Source: Acidobacteriota bacterium (GTDB lineage: Bacteria > Acidobacteriota > Blastocatellia > RBC074). Taken from it: a stretch of 64,000 nucleotides of DNA. Positions 16,448 to 26,397 of the stretch are shown piece after piece. The translations under genes were made by a program, and so were the position numbers. The first letter of the stretch is position 1. Each line of letters starts with the position of its first letter. The notes under the pieces are model-generated. The model ran no database searches. It was not told the origin of the DNA and was given only the letters and a program-made list of their open reading frames with translations. The stretch is from contig JAEUQO010000202.1 of NCBI GenBank assembly GCA_016789605.1, positions 1-64,000 on the forward strand, written 5' to 3'.

Positions 16448-19400
16448 ATGCAGACACAACCAAAGCCAAAACGTGGGAACGCGACGCGGTCGAGCCAGCC
16501 GATGTCGCGGATGTTGGCGCTGATTCTGGTTGCCCTGGCACTCGGTGCGGGAGCGGTCGGTTGGCATTTTGCCAGCACCGCTTCCGCGCAGGAGGCCCAA
16601 AAGCCACAGCTCAGCCAAACGGCTTTGCGCCAGATTGCCGCCTTGATGCAAGAGAAAGAGGGGCGTTCACCCGCCCAGCAAAAGATTGATTCGCAACTGC
16701 TTTACAAATTGAAGCAAAAACGTGGCGAAGACATCGCGCCGGGGTTGCCACGCCTGGCCGTGAATGTGCCCGAAGATGCGGCGGGTAAAGTTCTGGTGGA
16801 CATTCGTGCCCGGGTGACGCCAGAACTGCTCGCCGCCATTCGTCAGCTTGACGGGCAAGTTGTTTACGCCTTCGAAGCGTTTAATACGATTCGCGCGCGC
16901 GTGCCGCTTACGCGGCTCGAAGCGATTGCCGAAGCCAACGAAGTCAAATTCATTCAGCGTGCGCGCGAGCCATACACCAGCCGCGTTGACGCTGTGCAGA
17001 CCTCCCCCCAACAAACTGTTGTCGCGCCGGTCAACCGCGCGACTCGCGTTGCAAACATACGCGAACAATTGACGCGCGCGTTGCCCGCGCTGGCAACAGC
17101 CAAAGCCAAACGACGCCTGCCGCTGACGGGCGCAATCAACACTCAGGGCGATACCGCGCATCGCGCCGATCAGGTGCGTGCACTGGGAATCAACGGCGCA
17201 GGCATTCGCGTCGGCGTGTTGTCTGATGGTGTGAATGCCCTGGCGGCGCAACAGATGGCGGGTGAATTGCCCGCGACCGTGACCGTCGTGCCCGGTCAGG
17301 CCGGCAACGGCGACGAAGGCACGGCGATGCTCGAAATCATCCACGACCTGGCCCCCGGCGCTGATTTGTTTTTTGCGCGCGGCGGCGGCGGCCCGGCGAA
17401 CATGGCCAACAACATCACAACGTTGGCCGGTGCGCCGTATAACTGCGACATCATCGTGGATGACATTTTCTATACCAATGTCGGTGTGTTTCAGGATGAC
17501 GTCATTGCCCAGGCGGTAAACACCGTCGCCGCTGCGGGCGTGCTGTATTTCACTTCGGCGGGCAATGCGGGCAATCTCAACGATACGACGTCTGGCGTGT
17601 GGGAAGGCGATTTCGTTGATGGCGGTACGTTGGCGCTGGTGCCGGGCGGACGCGTGCACGATTTCGGCGGCGGCGTGACGAATAACCGTCTGACGGGGAT
17701 CGGCGGTGGCAGCACCAGCCGGTTGCCGGTTTCGTTGAAATGGTCCGACCCGTTGGGAGGGGCAAACAACGATTACGACCTGTTCATTCTGAATGCGGGG
17801 ATGACGGCGGTGTTGGCAATGTCTACCAACACGCAAAACGGCAGTCAGGACCCGTTGGAAGAAATAGACAACGCTGATCCGCCTGCTGCGCCGACGTTCA
17901 ACGTGGGCGACCGCGTCGTGATTTTGCGCCGGACAGGTGCGGCAACGCGTGCGTTACACCTGAACACCAATCGCGGCCAATTGACGGTCGGCACGGACGG
18001 GCAGATTTTTGGTCACAAAGGCACGCCGAGCGCCGTCAGCGTCGCGGCTGTGTTCAGAGTCGGCGGCGGCAATCGCTTTACCGGCGGCGCCGCGAATCCG
18101 GTCGAAACATACAGTTCGGATGGCCCGCGTCGCATGTTTTATGACGCCGCAGGCAACGCGCTGACGGCGGGCAATGTGCTTTTTGGCTCGAACGGTGGCG
18201 CGGTACGCCAAAAGCCGGACATCGCGGCGGCGGATTGCGTCAGCACGGCTGCGCCGGGATTCGCCAATTTCTGCGGCACGTCTGCTGCTGCGCCGCACGC
18301 GGCGGCGATTGCGGCGCTGGTCTGGTCAACCAATACCGGACTGACTTCCGCGCAAGTTCGCGCGGCGCTGACTGCGACCGCGCTCGACATCGAAGGCCCC
18401 GGATTCGACCGTGATTCGGGTTTTGGAATTGCGATGGCGTTAAATGCCATCGGCGCGGTTTCGGCGGCGGATTTGAGCATTACCAAAACAGATTCACCTG
18501 ATCCGGTCATCGCGGGCACAAACCTGACCTACACGATCAACGTCAGCAACAGCGGCGCTGGGCCGGCGACGTTTGCCCGGATGAATGATCCGTTGCCTGT
18601 GGGCACGACCTTTCAATCGCTGACAGCGCCTGCGGATTGGACGTGCTCCGCGCCCGGAGTCGGTGCCAATGGCCCGGTCAATTGTCGCAAAGACTCCATG
18701 GCCAACGGTGAAACCGCCAGCTTCACGATCGTGGTGCGCGTCGGAGCCGCCGTGCCGGATGGCACCGTGCTCAACAACACGGCGACGATTTCGGCGACGT
18801 CTTCTGATCCGAACAACGGGAACAATTCGGCGACGGCAACCACCAACGTGATTGCGCGCGCTGACCTGGAATTGCTGAGCAAGGTTGATACGCCTGATCC
18901 GGTGGTGACGAATAATCCGCTGACCTACACGATCACTTTGCGCAACAACGGCCCCAGCAATGCGGTCAACGTCACCTTGAGCGATCCGCTGCCGGTTGGC
19001 GCGCTGTTCAATTCCTGCGCGGCAGACAGCGGCGGTGTTTGTGGCGGGAGCGGGCAAAATCGCACCGTCACGTATGTTTCGCTGGCGGTGGGCGCGACAG
19101 CCACCGTGACATTCAACACCACGGCGAATTGCATTCTGGCGAATGGCGCTGTGATCAATAACGTGGTGACGATTTCGGCGACGACCAGCGATCCGAATCC
19201 GGCGAACAACTCTGCGGCGGCAGCGACCGTGGCGCAAAATCCGCCACCCGTGATCACCTGTCCGCCTGACCAGGATGTGATTGCCGCCACACCCGGCAGC
19301 ACAACCGCAATCGTGACATTTCCCAATCCTGTAGTGGTGGATAACTGTCCCGGCGCAACGGTTGTTTGTACGCCCGCTTCCGGTTCGGCGTTTTCGTTGG

Positions 19401-19774
19401 GAACGACGACAGTCAATTGCACGGCAACGGATTCGGGCGGCGCGACAGCCTCGTGCAGCTTCAACGTCACGGTGTGGGATGTTTGCATCAAGGACGATGT
19501 GAGCAAGGATTATCTGCTCTTCAATTCGTTCACGGGCGATTACAAATTCGTTCGTTGTTTGACCGACACCTTTGTGCTGGTGGGGCAGGGAATTGTGACG
19601 CGCCAGGGTTGCGTGACGACCTTGCACGACGGTGCGCGTGTGACTGCTTCCTATGACCGCTGCGTCATCGCGCCCAAAAACACCGGTGGCGCACGGATCA
19701 AACGGCAACAACCCGATACGACGTTTGTGCTGAAAGATCGAAACATTCTCAACAACTCGCCAACGTGTCCCTGA
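16448..19774 (+). CDS. Secreted S8/S53-like serine peptidase with DUF11 and HYR domains
   Basis: An 1108-residue secreted protein. An N-terminal membrane/signal helix (about 22-48, ending ASAQ) is followed by a propeptide-like region to about 235, and then a subtilisin-fold peptidase at about 240-680. The Asp is in VGVLSDGV (Asp260) and the nucleophile in GTSAAAPHAA (Ser612). The usual HGT box is replaced by DEGT (Glu290), which recalls sedolisin-type Ser-Glu-Asp catalysis; Asp339 may serve the oxyanion role. Two DUF11 repeats (about 675-810 and 815-930), an HYR-type domain (about 935-1020) and a Cys-containing C-terminal module follow. The repeat domains suggest cell-surface or matrix attachment. 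The start has AAGGGG 8 nt upstream. The last ~90 residues are unassigned. Confidence 0.85.
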   Translation: MQTQPKPKRGNATRSSQPMSRMLALILVALALGAGAVGWHFASTASAQEAQKPQLSQTALRQIAALMQEKEGRSPAQQKIDSQLLYKLKQKRGEDIAPGLPRLAVNVPEDAAGKVLVDIRARVTPELLAAIRQLDGQVVYAFEAFNTIRARVPLTRLEAIAEANEVKFIQRAREPYTSRVDAVQTSPQQTVVAPVNRATRVANIREQLTRALPALATAKAKRRLPLTGAINTQGDTAHRADQVRALGINGAGIRVGVLSDGVNALAAQQMAGELPATVTVVPGQAGNGDEGTAMLEIIHDLAPGADLFFARGGGGPANMANNITTLAGAPYNCDIIVDDIFYTNVGVFQDDVIAQAVNTVAAAGVLYFTSAGNAGNLNDTTSGVWEGDFVDGGTLALVPGGRVHDFGGGVTNNRLTGIGGGSTSRLPVSLKWSDPLGGANNDYDLFILNAGMTAVLAMSTNTQNGSQDPLEEIDNADPPAAPTFNVGDRVVILRRTGAATRALHLNTNRGQLTVGTDGQIFGHKGTPSAVSVAAVFRVGGGNRFTGGAANPVETYSSDGPRRMFYDAAGNALTAGNVLFGSNGGAVRQKPDIAAADCVSTAAPGFANFCGTSAAAPHAAAIAALVWSTNTGLTSAQVRAALTATALDIEGPGFDRDSGFGIAMALNAIGAVSAADLSITKTDSPDPVIAGTNLTYTINVSNSGAGPATFARMNDPLPVGTTFQSLTAPADWTCSAPGVGANGPVNCRKDSMANGETASFTIVVRVGAAVPDGTVLNNTATISATSSDPNNGNNSATATTNVIARADLELLSKVDTPDPVVTNNPLTYTITLRNNGPSNAVNVTLSDPLPVGALFNSCAADSGGVCGGSGQNRTVTYVSLAVGATATVTFNTTANCILANGAVINNVVTISATTSDPNPANNSAAAATVAQNPPPVITCPPDQDVIAATPGSTTAIVTFPNPVVVDNCPGATVVCTPASGSAFSLGTTTVNCTATDSGGATASCSFNVTVWDVCIKDDVSKDYLLFNSFTGDYKFVRCLTDTFVLVGQGIVTRQGCVTTLHDGARVTASYDRCVIAPKNTGGARIKRQQPDTTFVLKDRNILNNSPTCP

Positions 19775-19804
19775 GCAGGGATTGATCAGGAGAGTTCGTT
19801 CAAG

Positions 19805-19906
19805 TTTGCGAAAGGCAGGAAAACATTGCCGCGGCTGGGCAAACGGGGGCACGGCCGTAAAAGGGGGCAAGAGCGCATCACCTGCCTTTCGCAAAATCTC
19901 TTTTTT
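19805..19906 (+). terminator. 15-bp perfect inverted repeat with long loop, probable terminator
   Basis: Perfect 15-bp arms at 19805-19819 and 19881-19895 enclose a 61-nt loop and are followed by a T-tract at 19901-19906. The element starts about 30 nt past the peptidase stop, between convergent genes. The loop contains a small ACGGCCGT palindrome. The 91-bp unit also resembles a small inverted-repeat element, but no target-site duplication is evident. Confidence 0.5.
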
Positions 19907-19927
19907 GCTTCAATGTGACAACACACG

Positions 19928-22438
19928 TCATTCCGCACGAAGCGCAATCATCGGATCAACCTTGGCAGCGCGCCGTGCTGGAATGACGCAAGCAAGCCCT
20001 CCAACAATTGCCAGCAACAACGCCACGCTCAGAAAGGTCAGTGGATCAGTCGCCTTCACGCCATAAAGCTGATTAGCCAGCAGATGACTGAGCACGAAGG
20101 CGATGATCAGGCCAAAGATCAGGCCCACGCAAACGACCTTCATTCCTTCACCAACCACCAGGCGCAACACATCGCGCGTTTCAGCGCCAAGCGCCATGCG
20201 CAATCCCATCTCCTGAGTGCGGCGGCTGACTGAATAACTCATCACGCCGTACAACCCTGCTGCGGCCAGTATGACCGCCAGCGCGGCGAAAAGGCCCAAC
20301 AGCCAGGCGGCCAGACGCGACCGCCAAAGCGTGGTGCTGATCACTTCCTCCATCGTGTTCACCTCAAGCACGGGCAAGTCGCGGTCAAGCTTGGCGATTT
20401 CTTCGCGCACCACATTGGCCAGCGCGACCGGGTCGGCCTGGGTGCGGATCAGAATGCGACCGGCAGAAGAGGGCGATTGCGCCATGGGCCAGTAAATCTC
20501 CGGGTAAGGCGGTTTGTCATACGCGTTCGTTTTGATGTCGGCCACTACGCCGACGATCTCCATTTTCGGAAACCAGCTTGTGTAATCTACCGTGAAGCGC
20601 TGCCCGACAGGATTTTCGTTGGGCCAATACTTGCGCGCCGTTGTGTCACTGATCAGCGCGACCATGGGTTTGTCGGCGGTGTCTCGTTCGTCAATAAACC
20701 GCCCGGCGAGCAGACGCAGGTTGAGCGTGCGCGCATAACCGGGCGTGATGCGGTTGATAGCCACGCTGCCGTGATGGTAAACGCCGGTTTTTTGACTGAG
20801 AGCCGCGCCGCTTTCCTGGTTGCCGGGGGGCGGCGCCGGGCGGCCTTCGATGCTGATACCCCAGGGATTGGGCGCGTGTTTGACGGGAAGTTTGGCGGCA
20901 ACAGCAGCAGCGGCGACTCCTGGCAAGGCCGAAAGCCGCCGTTCAAGCTCGGTGAATAGTTGCGCGCGCAATGTGTTTGGACCGCTCGTTTCATATTTGC
21001 CGTAACGATAGTCGGGCACACGAACTTCCATCGTGAGCAACCGCTCTGTCGCAAACCCGGGGTCTGTGTTTTGCAACCACACGAAGCTTTGCACCAGCAA
21101 CCCTGCGCCTACCAGCAACACCAGCGAGAGCGCCACTTCGCCCGCGACCAGCAGGTTTCCCAGTTGTCTGCGCCGTTTGCTGGTGGCATTGTTGCGTCCG
21201 CTTTCTTTCAACGCGTGATTCAAATCGGCGCGCGCCGCGCGCAATGCCGGCGCCAATCCGAACAGCACTCCGGTAAACAACGACGCGCCCGCCGTAAACA
21301 CGAACGCCCGCCAATCCAGTCGCACTTCATGCAAGCGCGGCACGTTGGCGGCAGCCGGAACCAGCGCCAGCAAGGCGCGCACGCCGACAGACGCCAAGAA
21401 CAAACCGAGCAGGCCGCCTGTGCCCGCAAGCAACAAACTTTCAGTGAGCAATTGCCGGATGAGACGTACGCCGCTGGCTCCGAGCGCGGCTCGCACGGCA
21501 AATTCGCGTTCCCGTTCAGTTGCCCGCACCAGCAACAGGTTCGCAACATTGACGCAGGCAATGAGCAGGACCAGCGCCACCGCGCACAGCAGCAGGTAAA
21601 ACAACCGCCCCAGGCTGCCGATAATCTCCGCATCCGCCGGAACCAGCACCACGCCCATGTTCTGATAGTGTTCCGGATAACTCTGTTCCATTTGCCCGGC
21701 CAGCAAATCCATCTCGGATTGCGCCGCTTCCAGTGAAACGCCCGGTCGCAACCGTGCAAAGACCGTCCAGCCCCAGGCTGTGCGGTTGGTTTTGTCGGCT
21801 GCGGTAAACGCGTACGGTGTCCACACTTGCGGCGTTTCGATCCGGGTTGGGTAAAAGCCCGCAGGCATCACGCCGATAACCGTATGGGCGACATTGTCGA
21901 GCATTATCGTGCGCCCGATCAGGTTGCGCTCAGCGCCATAACGGTTGCGCCACAACGCGTCGCTCAACACAACGACCGGCGGCGCGTCTGGACGGTAATC
22001 CCTTTCAGAAAAGGTTCGCCCGATTTGCGCGTTTACTCCGAGCGTCTCAAAAAAACGATCCGCGACGCGATTGCCCCAGACCAACTCTGCCCGTTCACCG
22101 CCCGTCAACATCATGGTTGCCCAACGATAGCCGCTTACGTGCTCATAGCTGCGGCTGTGTTCGCGCCAGTCGTGAAGCGTGCCGGGCCGCACGGCGATGA
22201 AATTGGAATCCTGCCCGCGCTGATACCGCGCGCCGCGTTGGTTGTGTTCCCACAGATGCACCAGGCGATCCGGCTCTTTGAAGGGCAACGGCTTGAGGAT
22301 GACGGCGCTCGTGACGCTGAAGATCGCAGCGTTCGCGCCAATTCCGAGCGCGAGCGTCAGCACGACGATAAAGGTGAAGCCGGGCTTTTTGCGAAAGGTG
22401 CGAGCGCCAAAGCGCAGGTCTTGCCAAAGAATGCTCAT
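19928..22438 (-). CDS. ABC transporter permease, acidobacterial duplicated type (MacB/FtsX-like)
   Basis: The third duplicated permease, 836 residues from the ATG at 22438. This start is chosen because the family N-terminus [20 protein letters not shown] begins here; the upstream in-frame stretch is not conserved-looking. It has the same order of domains: first helix with [10 protein letters not shown], MacB periplasmic core, FtsX block ([21 protein letters not shown]), second core, and terminal FtsX block with [31 protein letters not shown] sequence near residue 730. It is transcribed away from the Oar-type receptor gene and convergent with the peptidase gene. No ATPase is nearby and the substrate is unknown. 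Confidence 0.9.
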   Translation of the reverse strand: MSILWQDLRFGARTFRKKPGFTFIVVLTLALGIGANAAIFSVTSAVILKPLPFKEPDRLVHLWEHNQRGARYQRGQDSNFIAVRPGTLHDWREHSRSYEHVSGYRWATMMLTGGERAELVWGNRVADRFFETLGVNAQIGRTFSERDYRPDAPPVVVLSDALWRNRYGAERNLIGRTIMLDNVAHTVIGVMPAGFYPTRIETPQVWTPYAFTAADKTNRTAWGWTVFARLRPGVSLEAAQSEMDLLAGQMEQSYPEHYQNMGVVLVPADAEIIGSLGRLFYLLLCAVALVLLIACVNVANLLLVRATEREREFAVRAALGASGVRLIRQLLTESLLLAGTGGLLGLFLASVGVRALLALVPAAANVPRLHEVRLDWRAFVFTAGASLFTGVLFGLAPALRAARADLNHALKESGRNNATSKRRRQLGNLLVAGEVALSLVLLVGAGLLVQSFVWLQNTDPGFATERLLTMEVRVPDYRYGKYETSGPNTLRAQLFTELERRLSALPGVAAAAVAAKLPVKHAPNPWGISIEGRPAPPPGNQESGAALSQKTGVYHHGSVAINRITPGYARTLNLRLLAGRFIDERDTADKPMVALISDTTARKYWPNENPVGQRFTVDYTSWFPKMEIVGVVADIKTNAYDKPPYPEIYWPMAQSPSSAGRILIRTQADPVALANVVREEIAKLDRDLPVLEVNTMEEVISTTLWRSRLAAWLLGLFAALAVILAAAGLYGVMSYSVSRRTQEMGLRMALGAETRDVLRLVVGEGMKVVCVGLIFGLIIAFVLSHLLANQLYGVKATDPLTFLSVALLLAIVGGLACVIPARRAAKVDPMIALRAE

Positions 22439-22842
22439 AGGTAATTTGTGGTTGATGGTCTGTGTGGCAATAGAAACGATAAAAAGATGAGCCTGGTTGG
22501 CGTTATTGGTCGCCGGGAATTCAATGAATGGCGTGATTGGGTTGGTCAATGGTAGCTGGCTGCGGGCGTGTGGTGTTTGTGGCGATTGACCTAGTGAATG
22601 CGCGCGGAAATCGCCGGGCAATGGCGCTTTTTTTCGCTCGTCAGGCGCTTGCCAGTCATGTGACTTATATAACCAGTCAACCTGAATTTTGAGACAATTC
22701 GTAAAAAAACTATCGCTGCTCTCACCTGCTCCTGATAAACATCGCCTTTCTAAACAGCGTGAATAACAAGCTGCGGCAGAGCTTGCTCTGCGGCCATGGG
22801 CGCGCTTTTTTTCGATCTACCCCCTACCAAGGAGTATTTACC
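22439..22842. promoter_or_regulatory. Divergent intergenic region between permease and receptor genes
   Basis: A 404-bp region with relatively AT-rich DNA around 22655-22760 (including a TATATA box at 22666-22671 without a well-spaced -35). It ends with the AAGGAG site at 22829-22834 that fixes the GTG start of the receptor gene at 22843. No gene or RNA was recognised. Confidence 0.35.
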
Positions 22843-25800
22843 GTGACGTTTCGACTGATTGCCAGTGACAGGCTGCAACAAAAACGACGCCTTCCTCTAT
22901 TGTCTGTGATGCTCTGTTTGTTGTTGCTCGCGCTTCTGGCAGGCGCCCAGGCGCAATCCGCGACTGCGACCCTGACGGGGATTGTGGTGGATGAGCGCGG
23001 TGCGGTTGTTGTTGGCGCAACGATCAAACTGAATAACCCATCCATACAAAGACAGCGCCAGACGGTGTCTGGCAATGACGGAGAATTCATCCTGACGCAG
23101 CTTCCGCCCAGCGTGTATGAAATTTCGGTCAAGGCCGCCAATTTTGCCGAAGCGAAGGTTTCTGAATTGGTGCTCAACGTCGGGGAACAGCGTGCGCTGC
23201 GAGTCCAACTAAAAGTCGCGCAGGTGGGCGAGAGCGTGACGGTTGCCGATGGCGTTTCGCTGATTGACGAATCGCCCACCGTCGCAACCGTGGTGGATCG
23301 GCAGTTTGTCGCCAATCAACCGCTGAACGGGCGCAGCTTTCAATCCCTGATCACGTTGTCGCCCGGCGTCGTGCTGGCCAAAACGAATGTGACGACGGCG
23401 GGGCAGTTCAACGTCAACGGACAGCGGGCCAATGCCAATTACTTCACCGTGGATGGCGTGAGCGCGAACTTTGCCACGACGGGCGCGGGCACGCTTTACG
23501 AATCGAGCGGCGGCGCATTGCCTGCGTTTTCCATTCAAGGCGGAACCAATTCGCTGGCGTCGGTGGATGCCGTGCAGGAATTTGCCATTCAAGCTTCCAC
23601 GTATGCGCCTGAATTTGGGCGGCAACCGGGTGCGCAGGTTTCCATCGTTACGCGCTCTGGCACAAACGATTTTCACGGCAATGTGTTCAATTACCTGCGC
23701 AACGATGTGTTCGACGCCAATGACTATTTCGCCAATCGCAATCGGTTGCGCAAACCACCGCTCAGGCAAAACGATTTCGGATTCACGTTAGGCGGGCCGT
23801 TGCTCTTGCCGCGTTTGAGGCAAGGGGGACAAGCGCTATATCAAGGACGCGACCGCAGCTTTTTCTTTGTTTCTTACGAAGGTTTGCGGTTGCGCCAGCC
23901 GTTTGTGTCTGATCCGATTCCGGTGCCGTCGGTGTCGGCGCGACAAGGAGCCACAGGGCTCATCCGTGATTTGCTCAACGCGTATCCCTTGCCGAACGGT
24001 GCGCCGCTGGCGACAGACCCGAATACGGCGACTTTTATCGGCAGTTGGTCTAATCCTTCCACGCTCAATGCGACAAGCGTCCGCCTCGATCAGGTCATCA
24101 ACAGCAAATTGACGTTGTTTGGTCGTTACAATCACGCGCCTTCGACAGCCAAGGTGCGCGCCAATTTCAGCACGCCCAATACGGTGGAAAACGGCACGGC
24201 GAAAACACAGACCCTGACGCTTGGCTCTGCCATGACGTTTTCAGCGCGCACGAGCAATGACCTGCGCTTCAATTACAGCCGCTCGCGAGCGGGCACCAGA
24301 TATGAGCTGGATACTTTTGGCGGAGCGGTGTTGCCGCCGACATCGTCGTTGTATCCGCCGTTTGCTTCGCCAGAAAACGATCTCAGTTATGTGCAAATCG
24401 GTCCGGCGACTGCCGCGCTGACAGATGGACTGAATTCGGCAAACCAGCAACGGCAGTTCAATCTGGTGGACACATTATCCTGGACGGCGGGCGGCCACGC
24501 CCTGAAATTTGGCCTGGATTATCGGCGACTGGCGCCGATCAATCGCGGCGCGATCTATCGCCGGTTTTTGTTTTACACGACGGTGGCACAAGTGCTTTCG
24601 GGCAATGTGCCGACATTTTCGGCGACTTCCACTGACGTGACGCTTGAGCCGCTCTATCACAACTTTTCCGCGTTTGCGCAAGACACCTGGAAAGCCACGC
24701 GCCGTCTGACGCTGACGTATGGCTTGCGTTATGAAGTGAACCCCGCGCCGACCGAACGCAACGGCAAGCTGCCGGCAACGGTCACCGGTCTGGAAAATCC
24801 GGCCACGCTGACGCTTGCGCCAGCCAATACACGTTTTTACGAAACGACGTTTAAGAATTTCGCGCCACGCGTTGGCGTCGCGTATCAGCTTCTGCCGAAA
24901 TACGGGACGGTGCTGCGCGGCGGGTTTGGCGTGTTTTACGATTTGGGCACGGCTTTTACGGGAAGCGCCTTTTTCAACAGCATCTTTCCGTATGGGCGTT
25001 CCGCGCGCGGAACGAACGTGCCGCTGAATTCGGCGCTGGTCGTTTCGCAGCCTCCGGCGGTCAATACCAATCCGCCATACCCGGCAATCTTTGCCTATGC
25101 GCCTGATTACGATCTGCCGTACACGTTGCAATACAACATGGCGGTTGAACAGGCGCTCGGCGCCAGCAACAGTCTGTCGCTCAGTTATGTGGGCGCCAAT
25201 GGCCGCCGTTTGGGGCGTGTCGAACGTTTGCGCAATCCCAACACAAATTTCACGCTGGTCAGCGTCGTGCGCGATCAAGCCGAATCTGATTACCACGCAT
25301 TGCAAGCGCAATTTCAGCGACGGTTCGCACGCGGGTTGCAAACCCTGGTGTCGTACACCTGGGCGAAATCGCTCGACACCGTGTCGGATGAATCCATCAC
25401 CAACTATCAGGCTCCGCTGAGCAGCCTGAACCCGCAACTGGATCGCGGCCCCTCGAGTTTTGATGTGCGCCACAGCTTGAGTGCGGCAATCAGTTACGAC
25501 ATCCCCGCGCCATTTGCGACGGGGGTTGGCAAGGCCGTTCTGGGAGGCTTTGGCATTGATTCCATCGTGGCGGCCCGTTCGGCGACGCCGGTCAACGTGC
25601 TGACCGGCACCGATCCGTTCGGTTTTGGTTTCACGACGGTCACACGGCCTGATCTGGTGTCAGGACAACCACTTTATCAGGATGATCCGCTGGTGGCGGG
25701 CGGACGCCGGTTTAATCGCGCAGCGTTTGTACTGCCGCCCGCCGGAAGACAGGGAACTTTGGGACGCAATGTCTTGCGCGGGTTCCCGCTGGCGCAATGG

Positions 25801-26034
25801 GATATTTCGCTGCGCCGTCAGTTCACGCTGACGGAACGTTTCAGCCTGCAAGTGCGGGCTGATGCTTTCAACGTGCTGAATCACGCAAATTTCGCCGATC
25901 CCACCGGATTGCTCAACAACGCGAACTTTGGCGTTTCCACGCAAATGCTGGGGCGCAGCCTGGGCGGATTGAATGCGCTCTACCAGGTGGGCGGGCCGCG
26001 CTCGATGCAGATGTCGCTCAAACTTCTCTTCTGA
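22843..26034 (+). CDS. Oar-type TonB-dependent-receptor-like outer membrane protein with carboxypeptidase-regulatory domain
   Basis: A 1063-residue protein. The GTG at 22843 is preferred to an ATG 84 nt upstream because AAGGAG lies 8 nt before it and the signal peptide follows directly (about residues 12-38, ending AQAQ). Residues 42-120 form a carboxypeptidase-regulatory-like beta-sandwich (LTGIVVDERGAVVVGA). A plug-like region follows (NGRSFQSLITLSPGVV, then VDAVQEFAI and GAQVSIVTRSGTNDFHG), and a long C-terminal beta-barrel ends in the aromatic residue Phe (MSLKLLF). Such proteins are abundant in Acidobacteriota and lack an obvious TonB box. Its position 363 nt upstream of the NRPS cluster could be fortuitous or could indicate uptake of the product. 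Confidence 0.87.
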   Translation: MTFRLIASDRLQQKRRLPLLSVMLCLLLLALLAGAQAQSATATLTGIVVDERGAVVVGATIKLNNPSIQRQRQTVSGNDGEFILTQLPPSVYEISVKAANFAEAKVSELVLNVGEQRALRVQLKVAQVGESVTVADGVSLIDESPTVATVVDRQFVANQPLNGRSFQSLITLSPGVVLAKTNVTTAGQFNVNGQRANANYFTVDGVSANFATTGAGTLYESSGGALPAFSIQGGTNSLASVDAVQEFAIQASTYAPEFGRQPGAQVSIVTRSGTNDFHGNVFNYLRNDVFDANDYFANRNRLRKPPLRQNDFGFTLGGPLLLPRLRQGGQALYQGRDRSFFFVSYEGLRLRQPFVSDPIPVPSVSARQGATGLIRDLLNAYPLPNGAPLATDPNTATFIGSWSNPSTLNATSVRLDQVINSKLTLFGRYNHAPSTAKVRANFSTPNTVENGTAKTQTLTLGSAMTFSARTSNDLRFNYSRSRAGTRYELDTFGGAVLPPTSSLYPPFASPENDLSYVQIGPATAALTDGLNSANQQRQFNLVDTLSWTAGGHALKFGLDYRRLAPINRGAIYRRFLFYTTVAQVLSGNVPTFSATSTDVTLEPLYHNFSAFAQDTWKATRRLTLTYGLRYEVNPAPTERNGKLPATVTGLENPATLTLAPANTRFYETTFKNFAPRVGVAYQLLPKYGTVLRGGFGVFYDLGTAFTGSAFFNSIFPYGRSARGTNVPLNSALVVSQPPAVNTNPPYPAIFAYAPDYDLPYTLQYNMAVEQALGASNSLSLSYVGANGRRLGRVERLRNPNTNFTLVSVVRDQAESDYHALQAQFQRRFARGLQTLVSYTWAKSLDTVSDESITNYQAPLSSLNPQLDRGPSSFDVRHSLSAAISYDIPAPFATGVGKAVLGGFGIDSIVAARSATPVNVLTGTDPFGFGFTTVTRPDLVSGQPLYQDDPLVAGGRRFNRAAFVLPPAGRQGTLGRNVLRGFPLAQWDISLRRQFTLTERFSLQVRADAFNVLNHANFADPTGLLNNANFGVSTQMLGRSLGGLNALYQVGGPRSMQMSLKLLF

Positions 26035-26397
26035 TCTCAATCATGCCCATCGGTGGTGAGCGCCGTTGTCAGGATCGGTTGATTCCACCGATGGGCCAAT
26101 TCCTTTCACGGGGGGGGGCCGGGAAATGCCCGGCGCCTCGCTCTCATCACGAGCGCAGCGACAGACGAACACGCTGCGCGCATTACACACATCTTTTTAG
26201 TTCTTTCTCGTTTCCCCCGAAATCATTGCACTCTTCTGCAAATGTAATTGACAACCATTGCCTGTGCTGAGCCGTTCAAGGTTCTGGCAGGCAGCGCGTG
26301 TTTGTCACGATGGCTTAAGAGCTTCTGCCACGGTCTTGCTGCTGCTGCGTGCGCAAGAAGCTCAAGGTTTGCGATTGTGACAACGAGAAGGAGAACC
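26035..26397. promoter_or_regulatory. Intergenic region upstream of the NRPS cluster
   Basis: A 363-bp region. After the receptor terminator come a run of nine G residues (26110-26118) and a small CCGGG/CCCGG hairpin (26119-26133), then more T-rich DNA around 26180-26270 including a TTGACA hexamer at 26248-26253 with no convincing -10 partner. It must contain the promoter of the whole cluster. An AAGGAG site lies just before the GTG start of the FAAL gene. No regulator gene is present. Confidence 0.4.
26045..26096 (+). terminator. 12-bp perfect inverted repeat after receptor gene
   Basis: Perfect 12-bp arms (26045-26056 and 26085-26096) with a 28-nt loop start 10 nt past the receptor stop codon. 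There is no strong U-tract. It is probably a terminator or 3'-end-stabilising hairpin, similar in design to those at 13445 and 19805. Confidence 0.5.

Noticed and set aside
18494..19894. Long minus-strand open frame opposite the peptidase gene (466 codons)
   Set aside because: Arg/His-rich composition and absence of domains; it is the antisense shadow of the GC-rich DUF11/HYR coding region.
19805..19895. 91-bp miniature inverted-repeat transposable element
   Set aside because: Although 15-bp terminal inverted repeats are perfect, no target-site duplication or second copy is seen in the window; the terminator reading fits the position and T-tract better.
24475..25473. Minus-strand open frame of 332 codons opposite the receptor gene
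   Set aside because: Low-complexity Arg/Gln/His content and no ribosome site; the plus-strand receptor explains the region.
26110..26118. Run of nine G residues as a phase-variation tract
   Set aside because: It lies over 260 bp from the nearest start codon with no promoter recognised around it; more likely incidental or a sequencing-prone homopolymer.
26248..26253. Sigma70-type promoter from the TTGACA hexamer before the NRPS cluster
   Set aside because: No acceptable -10 box at 16-18 nt, so a single hexamer is not enough.
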